Shown here: positions 17,745 through 24,965 of the stretch, one piece after another | How the letters are laid out: each line of letters starts with the position of its first letter | How positions within the stretch are numbered: position 1 is the stretch's first letter | Assembly (NCBI RefSeq): GCF_900091445.1 | Contig: NZ_LT607733.1 | Location: forward strand, 6,671,001-6,735,000 | Origin: Micromonospora echinofusca | Lineage (GTDB): Bacteria; Actinomycetota; Actinomycetes; Mycobacteriales; Micromonosporaceae | Direction: 5' to 3' | Length of the DNA stretch: 64,000 nt | Position numbers and translations under genes: made by a program | Notes under the pieces: generated by a model | Told to the model about the DNA's origin: nothing | The model's database searches: none | Seen by the model: only the letters and a program-made list of their open reading frames with translations

Positions 17745-18635
17745 ATGGGTGACATCGAGACGGTCGGCGTGGTGGGCGCCGGCGTGATGGGAACCGGGGT
17801 GTCGCAGGCCCTGGCGGAGGCCGGGCTGTCGGTGGTGCTGGTGGACCTGAGCACCGAGATCCTGGACCGGGCCCGGCGGGAGATCGGGGACGGGGTACGC
17901 CTGCGGCGGCTGCTCGCGGGAACCGGCGGGAACCGGACGGCGGTGCTGGAGCGGATCAGCTGGCACACCGACCTGGACGCCCTCGCCGAGGTCGACTTCG
18001 TCATCGAGAACGTCACCGAGGACTGGGCCGTCAAACAGCCGGTGTACGAGCGGCTGGACGAGGTGTGCCGGCCGGACACGGTGCTGGCGGCGAACACCTC
18101 CGTCATCGCGATCACGGCTCTCGGTGGCCTGACCCGCCGGCCGCAGGCGGTGCTGGGCATGCACTTCATGAACCCGGTGCCGCTGCGACCCATGGTCGAG
18201 GTGATCCGGGGGCACCACACCAGCGACGAGACCGTCGCTCGCGGTCGCTCCCTGCTGGAGCGGCTGGGCAAGGAGGCCGTGGTGGTGGCCGACTCGCCGG
18301 GCTTCGTCAGCAACCGGGTGCTCATGCTGACGATCAACGAGGCGGCCTTCCTGCTCCAGGAGCGGGTCGCCGACGCCGCGGAGATCGACCGGCTCTTCCG
18401 TGGCTGCTTCGGGCACCGGATGGGCCCGTTGGAGACCGCCGACCTGATCGGCCTGGACACCATCGTCCAGTCCATCGAGGGGCTGCACGAGGCGTTCGCC
18501 GACAGCAAGTACCGACCCTGCCCGCTGCTGCGCCGGATGGTGCAGGCCGGCCTGCACGGCCGCAAGAGCGGTGCGGGCTTCTACTCCTACGCCGGTGCCG
18601 GCGACCGGCCGGCGCCAGCGGAGAGGCGAGGATGA
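17745..18635 (+). CDS. FkbK-type 3-hydroxyacyl-CoA dehydrogenase (hydroxymalonyl-ACP pathway)
   Basis: 296 residues of the 3-hydroxyacyl-CoA dehydrogenase family. An N-terminal NAD-binding loop (GVVGAGVMGTGVSQ), the conserved NTSVIAIT and GMHFMNPVP segments, and a C-terminal domain with HRMGPLETADLIGLD. In FK506/ansamitocin-type clusters the equivalent protein oxidises glyceryl-ACP at C3 on the way to hydroxymalonyl-ACP. ATG 17745 follows GAGGAGG, 3 nt after the PKS stop. Its stop overlaps the start of the ACP gene. First of a four-gene cassette whose order K-J-I-H and tight overlaps support this function. Confidence 0.92.
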   Translation: MGDIETVGVVGAGVMGTGVSQALAEAGLSVVLVDLSTEILDRARREIGDGVRLRRLLAGTGGNRTAVLERISWHTDLDALAEVDFVIENVTEDWAVKQPVYERLDEVCRPDTVLAANTSVIAITALGGLTRRPQAVLGMHFMNPVPLRPMVEVIRGHHTSDETVARGRSLLERLGKEAVVVADSPGFVSNRVLMLTINEAAFLLQERVADAAEIDRLFRGCFGHRMGPLETADLIGLDTIVQSIEGLHEAFADSKYRPCPLLRRMVQAGLHGRKSGAGFYSYAGAGDRPAPAERRG

Positions 18636-18883
18636 TGGAGAACATTCGACGGCAGGTCCGCGCGTTCCTCGCCCGGTACGTCCGGGACCGGGAGATCGCC
18701 GACGACGAGAACATCTTCGCCGCCGGGGACGTCAACTCGCTGTTCGTCATGCAGCTCGTGCTGTTCGTCGAGAGCGAGCTGGACTGCCCGGTGGCGGACG
18801 AGGACCTGGAACTGGAGAACTTCAGCAGCATCGACGCCATCGTGGCGTTGGTCGGGCGTCGGACTGCGACGGTACGCGGATGA
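18632..18883 (+). CDS. FkbJ-type acyl carrier protein for the hydroxymalonyl unit
   Basis: 83 residues (two adjacent in-frame ATGs at 18632 and 18635). The phosphopantetheine Ser is in GDVNSLFVMQLVLF at about residue 36; the upstream acidic loop (DDENIF) is characteristic of this subfamily. Carries the glyceryl, then hydroxymalonyl unit for delivery to a PKS AT. Overlaps FkbK-type and FkbI-type genes by 4 nt on each side. Confidence 0.9.
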   Translation: MMENIRRQVRAFLARYVRDREIADDENIFAAGDVNSLFVMQLVLFVESELDCPVADEDLELENFSSIDAIVALVGRRTATVRG

Positions 18884-20067
18884 GGGTCCAGCTCACCGCC
18901 GACCAGCAACGGGCGTGGGAGCGGTTCGCGGCGTTCGCCGACGACGACCTGGTGCCGTACGCCGGCGGCTGGGACCGCGCGCAGGAGTTGCCCCGCGCCG
19001 TCGTGCACCGCCTCGCGGAGGCGGGGCACCTCGGTGCGGTGATCCCCGCCGAGTACGGCGGCGCCGGGCTCGACGCGATCAGCTTCGGGCTGCTGCACGA
19101 GGAGGTCGGCCGGGCCTGTTCCTCCGTGCGCAGCCTGCTCACCGTGCACGGCATGGTGTCGTACGCACTGCTGCGGTGGGGCCGCCCGGAGCAGCGCGCC
19201 CGCTGGCTGCCGGAGCTGGCCCGGGGGGCGTGCCTGGGCGCGTTCGCGGTGACCGAGCCCGGCGCGGGCAGCGACCTGGCGGGGCTGTCCGCCGAGGCCC
19301 GGTCGGTGCCCGGAGGGTACGCGCTGGACGGGCACAAGCACTGGATCACCTTCGGCCAGTACGCCGACCTCTTCCTGGTCTTCGCCCGGTTGGCCGGCCG
19401 GCCGGCGGCCTTCCTCGTGGAGCGGCAGCGCAGCGGGCTGACGGTGGTGCCGCAGACCGGCGCGCTCGGCACCCGCGCCTCGATGCTCGCCGAGCTGCGG
19501 CTGGAGGACTGCCGCGTCCCGGCGGAGAACCTCGTGGGGCGGCCGGGTTTCGGGCTGTCCGCGGTGGCCGCGAGCGCCCTGGAACTGGGGCGCTACAGCG
19601 TCGCGTGGGGCTGCGTCGGGCTGGCGGAGGCGTGCGTGCGGGCGTCCCTGGCCTACGCGGACACCCGGGAACAGTTCGGCCAGCCGCTGCGTCGCCACCA
19701 GCTCGTGCAACGCATGCTGGCCGACATGGTGACCGGGACCAGCGCGGCCCGGCTGCTCTGCCAGCAGGCCGGCTGGCTGCGCGAGAGCGGCGACCCGGCC
19801 TCGGTGCACGCGACCTGGCTGGCCAAGTACTTCGCCTCCACCGCCGCCGTGCGCGCGGCCGACGACGCGGTGCAGATCCACGGCTCGCGCGGCATCGGCG
19901 ACGCGTATCCGGTGCAGCGGTACCTGCGCGACGCGAAGGTCATGGAAATCATCGAGGGCAGCACGCAGCTCCAGCAGATCACCATCGCGGAGTCGGCGTA
20001 CCAGCTACGGCCCCGGTCGGCGGGTGACGCGCAGCCCCGCCAGGGTGCGGAGGGACTGATCCGATGA
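18880..20067 (+). CDS. FkbI-type acyl-CoA/acyl-ACP dehydrogenase
   Basis: 395-residue acyl-CoA dehydrogenase with intact family motifs: FAVTEPGAGSDLAGL, HKHWITFGQYADLFLVFAR, LGTRASMLAELRLEDCRVP, GRYSVAWGCVGLAEA, YADTREQFGQPL, and the C-terminal EIIEGSTQLQQ. In methoxy/hydroxymalonyl-ACP pathways this enzyme acts on the ACP-bound C3 unit with the FkbK-type protein. ATG 18880 overlaps the ACP stop. Full length and intact, unlike the dehydrogenase-like protein at 8650-9630. Confidence 0.92.
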   Translation: MRVQLTADQQRAWERFAAFADDDLVPYAGGWDRAQELPRAVVHRLAEAGHLGAVIPAEYGGAGLDAISFGLLHEEVGRACSSVRSLLTVHGMVSYALLRWGRPEQRARWLPELARGACLGAFAVTEPGAGSDLAGLSAEARSVPGGYALDGHKHWITFGQYADLFLVFARLAGRPAAFLVERQRSGLTVVPQTGALGTRASMLAELRLEDCRVPAENLVGRPGFGLSAVAASALELGRYSVAWGCVGLAEACVRASLAYADTREQFGQPLRRHQLVQRMLADMVTGTSAARLLCQQAGWLRESGDPASVHATWLAKYFASTAAVRAADDAVQIHGSRGIGDAYPVQRYLRDAKVMEIIEGSTQLQQITIAESAYQLRPRSAGDAQPRQGAEGLIR

Positions 20068-21128
20068 ACGCTGAGGACGCACGGTCGCAAGCGGAGGCGC
20101 CGGCCGGCGGAATGATCAAGTGTGTCGTCTGGGACCTCGACCACACGCTCTGGGACGGCGTGCTGCTCGAGGACGGCGAGGTGCGGTTGCGCCCGGGCGT
20201 CGCCGAGGTGCTGCGGGTGCTCGACGAACGCGGCGTCCTGCACTCCGTGGCCAGCCGCAACGACCCGGACGCCGCGCTGGCGGCGCTGCGCCGGCTGGGC
20301 GTGGCCGAGTACTTCCTGCATCCCCAGATCGGCTGGGGCGCCAAGTCGACCTCCGTGCGGGCCGTCGCCGAGGCGCTCAACATCGGCCTGGACGCGCTGG
20401 CCTTCGTCGACGACGACGACTTCGAGCGGGCCGAGGTCGGTCACATGCTGCCCGAGGTTCGCTGCATCGACGCGGCGGAGGCGGCCACCCTCGCCGACCG
20501 CCCCGAGCTGACCCCCGAGGTGGTCACCGCGGACGCCCGCCAGCGCCGCGAGATGTACCGGGCCGACCTGGCACGCCAGCAGGTGGAGAGCCGCTTCGAC
20601 GGGCCGACCGAGGAGTTCCTGGCCAGCCTGGGGATGCACCTGACGATCGCCGAGGCCGGGCCGGACGACCTGCTGCGGGCCGAGGAGCTGACCGTCCGTA
20701 CGCACCAGCTCAACACCACCGGCTACACCTACTCGCGGGCGCAGCTCGACGCGTTCCGCACCTCGCCCCGGCACCGGCTCTACGTGGCGCGGCTGTCCGA
20801 CCGGTTCGGCCCGTACGGCACCATCGGGCTCACCCTGATCGAGCAGGAGGGTTCGGCGTGGACGATCAAGTTGCTGCTGATGTCCTGCCGGGTGATGTCC
20901 CGGGGAGTGGGCGGCGTGGTCATCACGTTCCTGCGCCGCCTGGCCCGCGACTCGGGCGTACGGCTGCTCGCCGAGTTCGTGCCGAACGGCCGTAACCGGA
21001 TGATGCACGTCACCTACCGGATGAACCGGTTCCGGGAGATCGGCCGCGACGGCGAGCGGGTGCGCCTCGAGTGCGACCTCTCTGACGTGCCGCCGCTCCC
21101 CGGCCACCTGCGGGTGGAGACGCCGTGA
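20064..21128 (+). CDS. FkbH-like HAD-superfamily glyceryl-ACP synthase
   Basis: 354 residues. The HAD nucleophile motif is VWDLDHTLWDGV at about residues 20-31, with the second-aspartate region ALAFVDDDDFER and the C-terminal GNAT-like region of FkbH proteins (VRTHQLNTTGYTYSR). The family dephosphorylates 1,3-bisphosphoglycerate and loads glycerate onto the partner ACP, the first step of the methoxy/hydroxymalonyl-ACP route and of tetronate synthesis. ATG 20064 overlaps the FkbI-type stop; ATG 20112 is a later possible start. No FkbG-type O-methyltransferase is in the cassette or elsewhere in the window, so the unit delivered is probably hydroxymalonyl, not methoxymalonyl. Confidence 0.93.
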   Translation: MNAEDARSQAEAPAGGMIKCVVWDLDHTLWDGVLLEDGEVRLRPGVAEVLRVLDERGVLHSVASRNDPDAALAALRRLGVAEYFLHPQIGWGAKSTSVRAVAEALNIGLDALAFVDDDDFERAEVGHMLPEVRCIDAAEAATLADRPELTPEVVTADARQRREMYRADLARQQVESRFDGPTEEFLASLGMHLTIAEAGPDDLLRAEELTVRTHQLNTTGYTYSRAQLDAFRTSPRHRLYVARLSDRFGPYGTIGLTLIEQEGSAWTIKLLLMSCRVMSRGVGGVVITFLRRLARDSGVRLLAEFVPNGRNRMMHVTYRMNRFREIGRDGERVRLECDLSDVPPLPGHLRVETP

Positions 21129-21895
21129 CGGCTGGCGCGGACGCCGCCGCGGGCGCGGCGCGGGAGGTGGGCCTGGTCCGTCCCCGGCCGCTCCCCGGGG
21201 CCGCGCTGCGGCTCGTCTGCTTCCCGTACGCCGGCGGGGGCGCCTCGGTCTTCGCCTCCTGGCCGGCGGGAACCGGGCCGGACATCGAGGTCTGCGCGGT
21301 CCAGCTACCCGGCCGGGAGGCACGCTTCGGGCAGCGGCCCTTCCAGGACGTACGGACCCTCGTCTCCGCCGTCGAGGCGAGCCTCGGCGGGCTGCTGGAC
21401 GAGCCGTTCGCGCTCTTCGGGCACAGCATGGGCGCCCTCGTCGCGTTCGAGTTCGCGCGCCGGCTGGCCGCGCGGCGTCGCCGGGCGCCGGCCCACCTGT
21501 TCGTCTCCGCCCGGCCGGCACCGCACCTTCCCCGGCCGTGGCCGCGCGCGCACCTGCTCCCCGACGACCAGTTGATCGACCGGGTCCGGCAGATCGGCGG
21601 CACCCCGGCACAGGTGCTCGCCGACGCCCGGCTGATGCGGCTGGTCCTGCCGGTGCTGCGGGCCGACTTCGCCGTCAACGACGGGCACGTGCACCGCCCC
21701 GGCCCGCTGCTGGACTGCCCGGTCACCGCGCTGGGCGGCCGGGACGATCCCGAGGCGTCGCCGCGGGCGCTGACTGCCTGGCAGCGGCACACGACCGGTC
21801 CGTTCCGGCTGCGCCTCTTCGACGGCGGCCACTTCTACCTGCGTGAGCACCGCGACGAGCTGCTGCGGGTGGTGCGGGAGTCGCTGGTCGGCTGA
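21125..21895 (+). CDS. Type II thioesterase (GrsT/RifR family)
   Basis: 256 residues of alpha/beta hydrolase fold. LVCFPYAGGGASVF near the N-terminus, nucleophile Ser in FGHSMGALVAFEFAR, an Asp candidate in LGGRDDPEA, and the catalytic His in FDGGHFYL. Such discrete thioesterases remove mis-primed or stalled acyl groups from PKS/NRPS carrier domains, although some release product. The GTG start overlaps the FkbH-like stop. Ends 14 nt before the convergent DAHP-synthase homologue. No thioesterase domain is fused to the PKS or NRPS here, so a releasing role cannot be excluded. Confidence 0.9.
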   Translation: MTAGADAAAGAAREVGLVRPRPLPGAALRLVCFPYAGGGASVFASWPAGTGPDIEVCAVQLPGREARFGQRPFQDVRTLVSAVEASLGGLLDEPFALFGHSMGALVAFEFARRLAARRRRAPAHLFVSARPAPHLPRPWPRAHLLPDDQLIDRVRQIGGTPAQVLADARLMRLVLPVLRADFAVNDGHVHRPGPLLDCPVTALGGRDDPEASPRALTAWQRHTTGPFRLRLFDGGHFYLREHRDELLRVVRESLVG

Positions 21896-21909
21896 GCTAC
21901 CGGCCTGGC

Positions 21910-23217
21910 TCAGCCGGCCAGCAGCTCCGCGACCTGGTACGCCAGGTCGAGCGCTCGGTCCCGGCCGAGTCCCCGGCCGCCGGCTGCCGCGCCCGGCCGA
22001 TCGCCGTCGAGCGCCACGCGGAGCCCGCCCGGGTGGGTGCCCAGGGCCCGGTGCACCGCGAAGTAGCCGCGCACGCTGTCGAGGACGCGGCTGAACGGTG
22101 TACCGGGGGCCGCCATCGGATCGCACTGCCAGAGCACCCGGTGCCCGGCAGCGGTCATCTTCTCCACGATCGGGGGGAGGCTCTCCTCGACCCGGCCGGA
22201 GCCGAGCCGGCAGGTGAGGGTGAGCCGGCCGGCGACGTTGTCCGGGTTGAGCCGTTCGCAAAGTTCGACGGCCGACTCGGGCAGGGTGTCCGGCCCCAGG
22301 GTCACCGTCACCGGGTTGGCGATCCGGGCGACGAGGTCCACGTGCGCGCCGTCGAGGCGGCGGACCTGCTCGCCGAGGCCCAGCAGGTGACCGGAGAGAC
22401 CGTACCTGCCGCCCCGGGCGGCCCGGATCAGCGGCCGCTCGTACTCCAGCACCAGGGCGTCGTGCGAGCTGTAGAGGCGGGCGTGCGGGCGCGCCGCGGC
22501 GTCCGGCACCCCGGACGCCCGCAGGAACGCCATGGCGCGGCCGATCTGCCGGGCGGCGTCGAGGTGCGGCGTGGCCGGATCGGCGCCGTCCAGCAGGCCC
22601 TGCTGCCAGCGGTGCACCGACTGGAGGTCGGCCAGGTCGCCGGTGAGGTGGGCGCGCAGTACGTTCATGGCGCCGGCCGCGTTGGCGTACGCCAGGATGA
22701 GCCGGCGTGGGTCGGGGACACGGGCTTCCCGCACCGGCGCGCGGCCGTTGACCAGGTCGCCCCACCAGCTCGGCAGTCCGGTGCGGTCCGTCAGCGTGGC
22801 CGCCGGGCGGGCGTACCCGCCGGCGGCCCGAGCGACACTGACCACCGGCATCGAGCCGCCGTACGCCAGGACCAGGGCCATCTGGGCGAGGGTCGCGGCG
22901 TTGGCGACCAGCCGCGCCTCGGTGTTGTCGGCGAAGGACTCCACCGGGTCGCCGCCCTGTAGCAGGAACGCGCGCCCCTCGGCGGCGACGGCCAGCCGGT
23001 CGCGCAGCTCGTCGACCTCGGCCGGCGTGACGAGTGGCGGCAGGGTGCCGAGGAGCCGCATCGCGTCGGCCAGCTCCGCCTCGTCGGGCCAGGGTGGTCG
23101 CTGCGCCCCGGGCAGGCCCCGCCAGCCGTCGAGCCCGTCGCCCTCGACGTTCCGGCTGACCTCCGGCGCCGGCCAGGCGGTCGGCGGCCAGCGCCGTAGC
23201 AGGCCCGGCGGTCTCAT
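21910..23217 (-). CDS. Class II DAHP synthase homologue lacking metal-binding residues
   Basis: 435 residues aligning along nearly the whole length of class II 3-deoxy-7-phosphoheptulonate synthases (FLLQGGD, MPVVSVARAAGGYARP, GDLVNGRAP, AYANAAGAMNVLRA, LGEQVRRLDGAH, LPPIVEKM, WQCDPM, FAVHRALGTHPGG). The four metal ligands known in the M. tuberculosis enzyme appear lost: GGDCAE is GGDPVE, CDPMHGNT is CDPMAAPG, HVEITG is RVALDG, and the CDPRLN block is deleted near the C-terminus. The PEP-binding lysine in GVKLGP is Thr. Ordinary DAHP synthase activity is therefore doubtful; a new reaction or a scaffold role is possible. ATG with a GGAGGGAG site. Confidence 0.88.
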   Translation of the reverse strand: MRPPGLLRRWPPTAWPAPEVSRNVEGDGLDGWRGLPGAQRPPWPDEAELADAMRLLGTLPPLVTPAEVDELRDRLAVAAEGRAFLLQGGDPVESFADNTEARLVANAATLAQMALVLAYGGSMPVVSVARAAGGYARPAATLTDRTGLPSWWGDLVNGRAPVREARVPDPRRLILAYANAAGAMNVLRAHLTGDLADLQSVHRWQQGLLDGADPATPHLDAARQIGRAMAFLRASGVPDAAARPHARLYSSHDALVLEYERPLIRAARGGRYGLSGHLLGLGEQVRRLDGAHVDLVARIANPVTVTLGPDTLPESAVELCERLNPDNVAGRLTLTCRLGSGRVEESLPPIVEKMTAAGHRVLWQCDPMAAPGTPFSRVLDSVRGYFAVHRALGTHPGGLRVALDGDRPGAAAGGRGLGRDRALDLAYQVAELLAG

Positions 23218-23461
23218 ACCGTCTCCCTCCGACGACCCCTCCCCCGTGTCCGTCCGTCCAGGATGGCCGCTCGCCGGACGCGGGGAGATCTCCGAGAATG
23301 CGCAGTCCGGTGCTGGTGCCGGGTGGCCGGCGGGTCAGGCGGCGCACGCGCAATCCGGAAGGTGCGTGGCCGGTACGGCGGGTGCCACCGTCGGGTGGTC
23401 AGGGGCGGTCCGGCCGTGCCGTACCACCGGCCCGTCGCCAGGAGACACCGAGGAGGCAGTC
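23218..23461. promoter_or_regulatory. Divergent intergenic region (DAHPS-like / FAD monooxygenase)
   Basis: 244 bases between outward-facing genes. Each start has a good ribosome site (GGAGGGAGACGGT for the minus gene, CGAGGAGGCAGTC for the plus gene). Both promoters should lie here; no convincing -10/-35 pair or operator was identified by eye. Confidence 0.45.
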
Positions 23462-24832
23462 GTGACGGTAGATCCGGGATCACGGGCGGTCGTGCTGGGC
23501 GGGAGCATGGCGGGCCTGCTCGCCGCCCGGGTGCTCGCCGACGCATACGACGAGGTGGTCATCGTCGACCGGGACGAGTTGACCGGCAGCGACGCCCGCC
23601 GGGGCGTGCCGCAGGGCCGGCACGTGCACGGCCTGCTCGCCCGGGGCCAACAGATCCTGGAGACACTGTTCCCGGGTTTCACCGGGCGGGCGGTCGCCGC
23701 CGGCGTACCCACCGGTGACCTGGGCGAGTTGCGCTGGTTCTTCAACGGCAGGCCGCTGCGCCGGGCGAGCACCGGACTGATCTGCGTCTCGGCGTCCCGG
23801 CCCCTGCTCGAGGCCCAGGTGCGCGACGCGGTCGCCGCGCTGCCCGGGGTCCGGCTGCGCGGCGGCTGCGACATCGTCGGTCCGGTCGCCACCGAGGACC
23901 GCGACCGGGTCACCGGCGTCCGGGTGCGCCCGCGCGATGCCGCCTCCGACGAGGTGATCCACGCCGATCTGGTGGTGGACGCCACCGGGCGGGGTTCCCG
24001 TACGCCGGTCTGGCTGGCCGAGTTGGGCTACCAGCGACCGGCGGAGACCCGCATCCCGATCGACCTGGCGTACACCACCCGGCACTACCGGCTGCGCGAC
24101 GAGAGCATCCTGCACGGCGACCTGTCGATCAACCCGGTCTCCACCCCCTCGCACCCTCGCGGGGCGTTCTTCTCCCGGATCCAGGACGGCCGGAGCGTGC
24201 TGTCGCTGACCGGCGTGCTTGGCGACCACCCCCCGGCGGACGAGCGGGGCTTCCTGGACTTCGTCCGGTCCCTCCCGGTGCCGGACATCTTCGATGTCAT
24301 CCGCGACGCCGAACCGCTGGACGACCCGGTCTCGTTCCGCTACCCGGCCAGCGTGCGCCGGCACTACGAGCGTCTCGACCGCTTCCCGGCCGGCCTCCTG
24401 GTCCTCGGCGACGCGCTGTGCAGCTTCAACCCGGTGTACGGCCAGGGCATGACGGTGGCGGCGCTGGAGGCGCTGACGCTGCGCGAGCACCTACGGGCCG
24501 GTCCGGTGCCCCGCCCGGCGGCCTTCTTCCGGGACGCCGCCCGGGTGGTCGACGTGCCCTGGGACATCTCCGCCGGTGGGGACCTGAGCTTCCCGGGGGT
24601 GGTCGGGCCCCGCCCGCCGAAGGTCCGGATGGCCAACGCGTACATGGCCCGTCTCCAGGCCGCCGCGGTCCGCGACGGCGCGGTGACGCGTACCTTCATG
24701 CGGGTGGCCGGCCTGGTCGACCCGCCGACGCACCTGATGCGCCCGGGCATGGTGTGGCGGGTCCTAACCCAGTCGCGGGGCGTGGCGCCGGTCCCGGTCC
24801 GACCGACCGAACGGGCCGTCGCCGGCGACTGA
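23462..24832 (+). CDS. FAD-dependent monooxygenase/epoxidase
   Basis: 456 residues. An N-terminal FAD dinucleotide fold (VVLGGSMAGLLAARVLAD, then VIVDRDEL), RGVPQGRHVHGLLARGQQIL, ATGRGSRTPVWL, and the second FAD motif VLGDALCSFNPVYGQGMT, all typical of the PHBH-fold monooxygenases that include polyether epoxidases and aromatic hydroxylases. It could introduce an epoxide or hydroxyl group; the epoxide hydrolase at 39742-40896 would be a natural partner (inference). GTG 23462 with an AGGAGG-type site 7 nt upstream. Longer in-frame starts upstream are unsupported. Confidence 0.87.
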   Translation: MTVDPGSRAVVLGGSMAGLLAARVLADAYDEVVIVDRDELTGSDARRGVPQGRHVHGLLARGQQILETLFPGFTGRAVAAGVPTGDLGELRWFFNGRPLRRASTGLICVSASRPLLEAQVRDAVAALPGVRLRGGCDIVGPVATEDRDRVTGVRVRPRDAASDEVIHADLVVDATGRGSRTPVWLAELGYQRPAETRIPIDLAYTTRHYRLRDESILHGDLSINPVSTPSHPRGAFFSRIQDGRSVLSLTGVLGDHPPADERGFLDFVRSLPVPDIFDVIRDAEPLDDPVSFRYPASVRRHYERLDRFPAGLLVLGDALCSFNPVYGQGMTVAALEALTLREHLRAGPVPRPAAFFRDAARVVDVPWDISAGGDLSFPGVVGPRPPKVRMANAYMARLQAAAVRDGAVTRTFMRVAGLVDPPTHLMRPGMVWRVLTQSRGVAPVPVRPTERAVAGD

Positions 24833-24965
24833 GGCCACGGGATTCCCACGTAAAAGAAATCGGCAATCGGCAAAACGGCAATCGAAAAGATGCACGCCCG
24901 TCTGCTGTCGCGAACCATAGGCACGAATAGCGATCGTCGCCTTTGGATCGGCTGAACCTCCGCAG
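24833..24965. promoter_or_regulatory. AT-rich leader of the flavin oxidase gene with a direct repeat
   Basis: This 133-base gap is distinctly AT-rich. It holds two direct copies of CGGCAATCG at 24861-24869 and 24876-24884 (15-bp period), followed by AAAAGA tracts. The spacing and position upstream of the oxidase suggest a binding site or promoter element, but no consensus regulator could be assigned. Confidence 0.4.

Noticed and set aside
13515..18557. 1680-codon open frame on the minus strand
   Set aside because: Antisense shadow of the PKS and FkbK-type genes. Its His/Gln/Arg/Gly-rich composition has no domains, while the plus strand encodes clear KS, AT, KR, DH and ACP.
20064..21128. FkbH-like gene as part of a tetronate system
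   Set aside because: Tetronate pathways lack the FkbK and FkbI dehydrogenases that are coupled here, and no tetronate-forming KS III gene is present.
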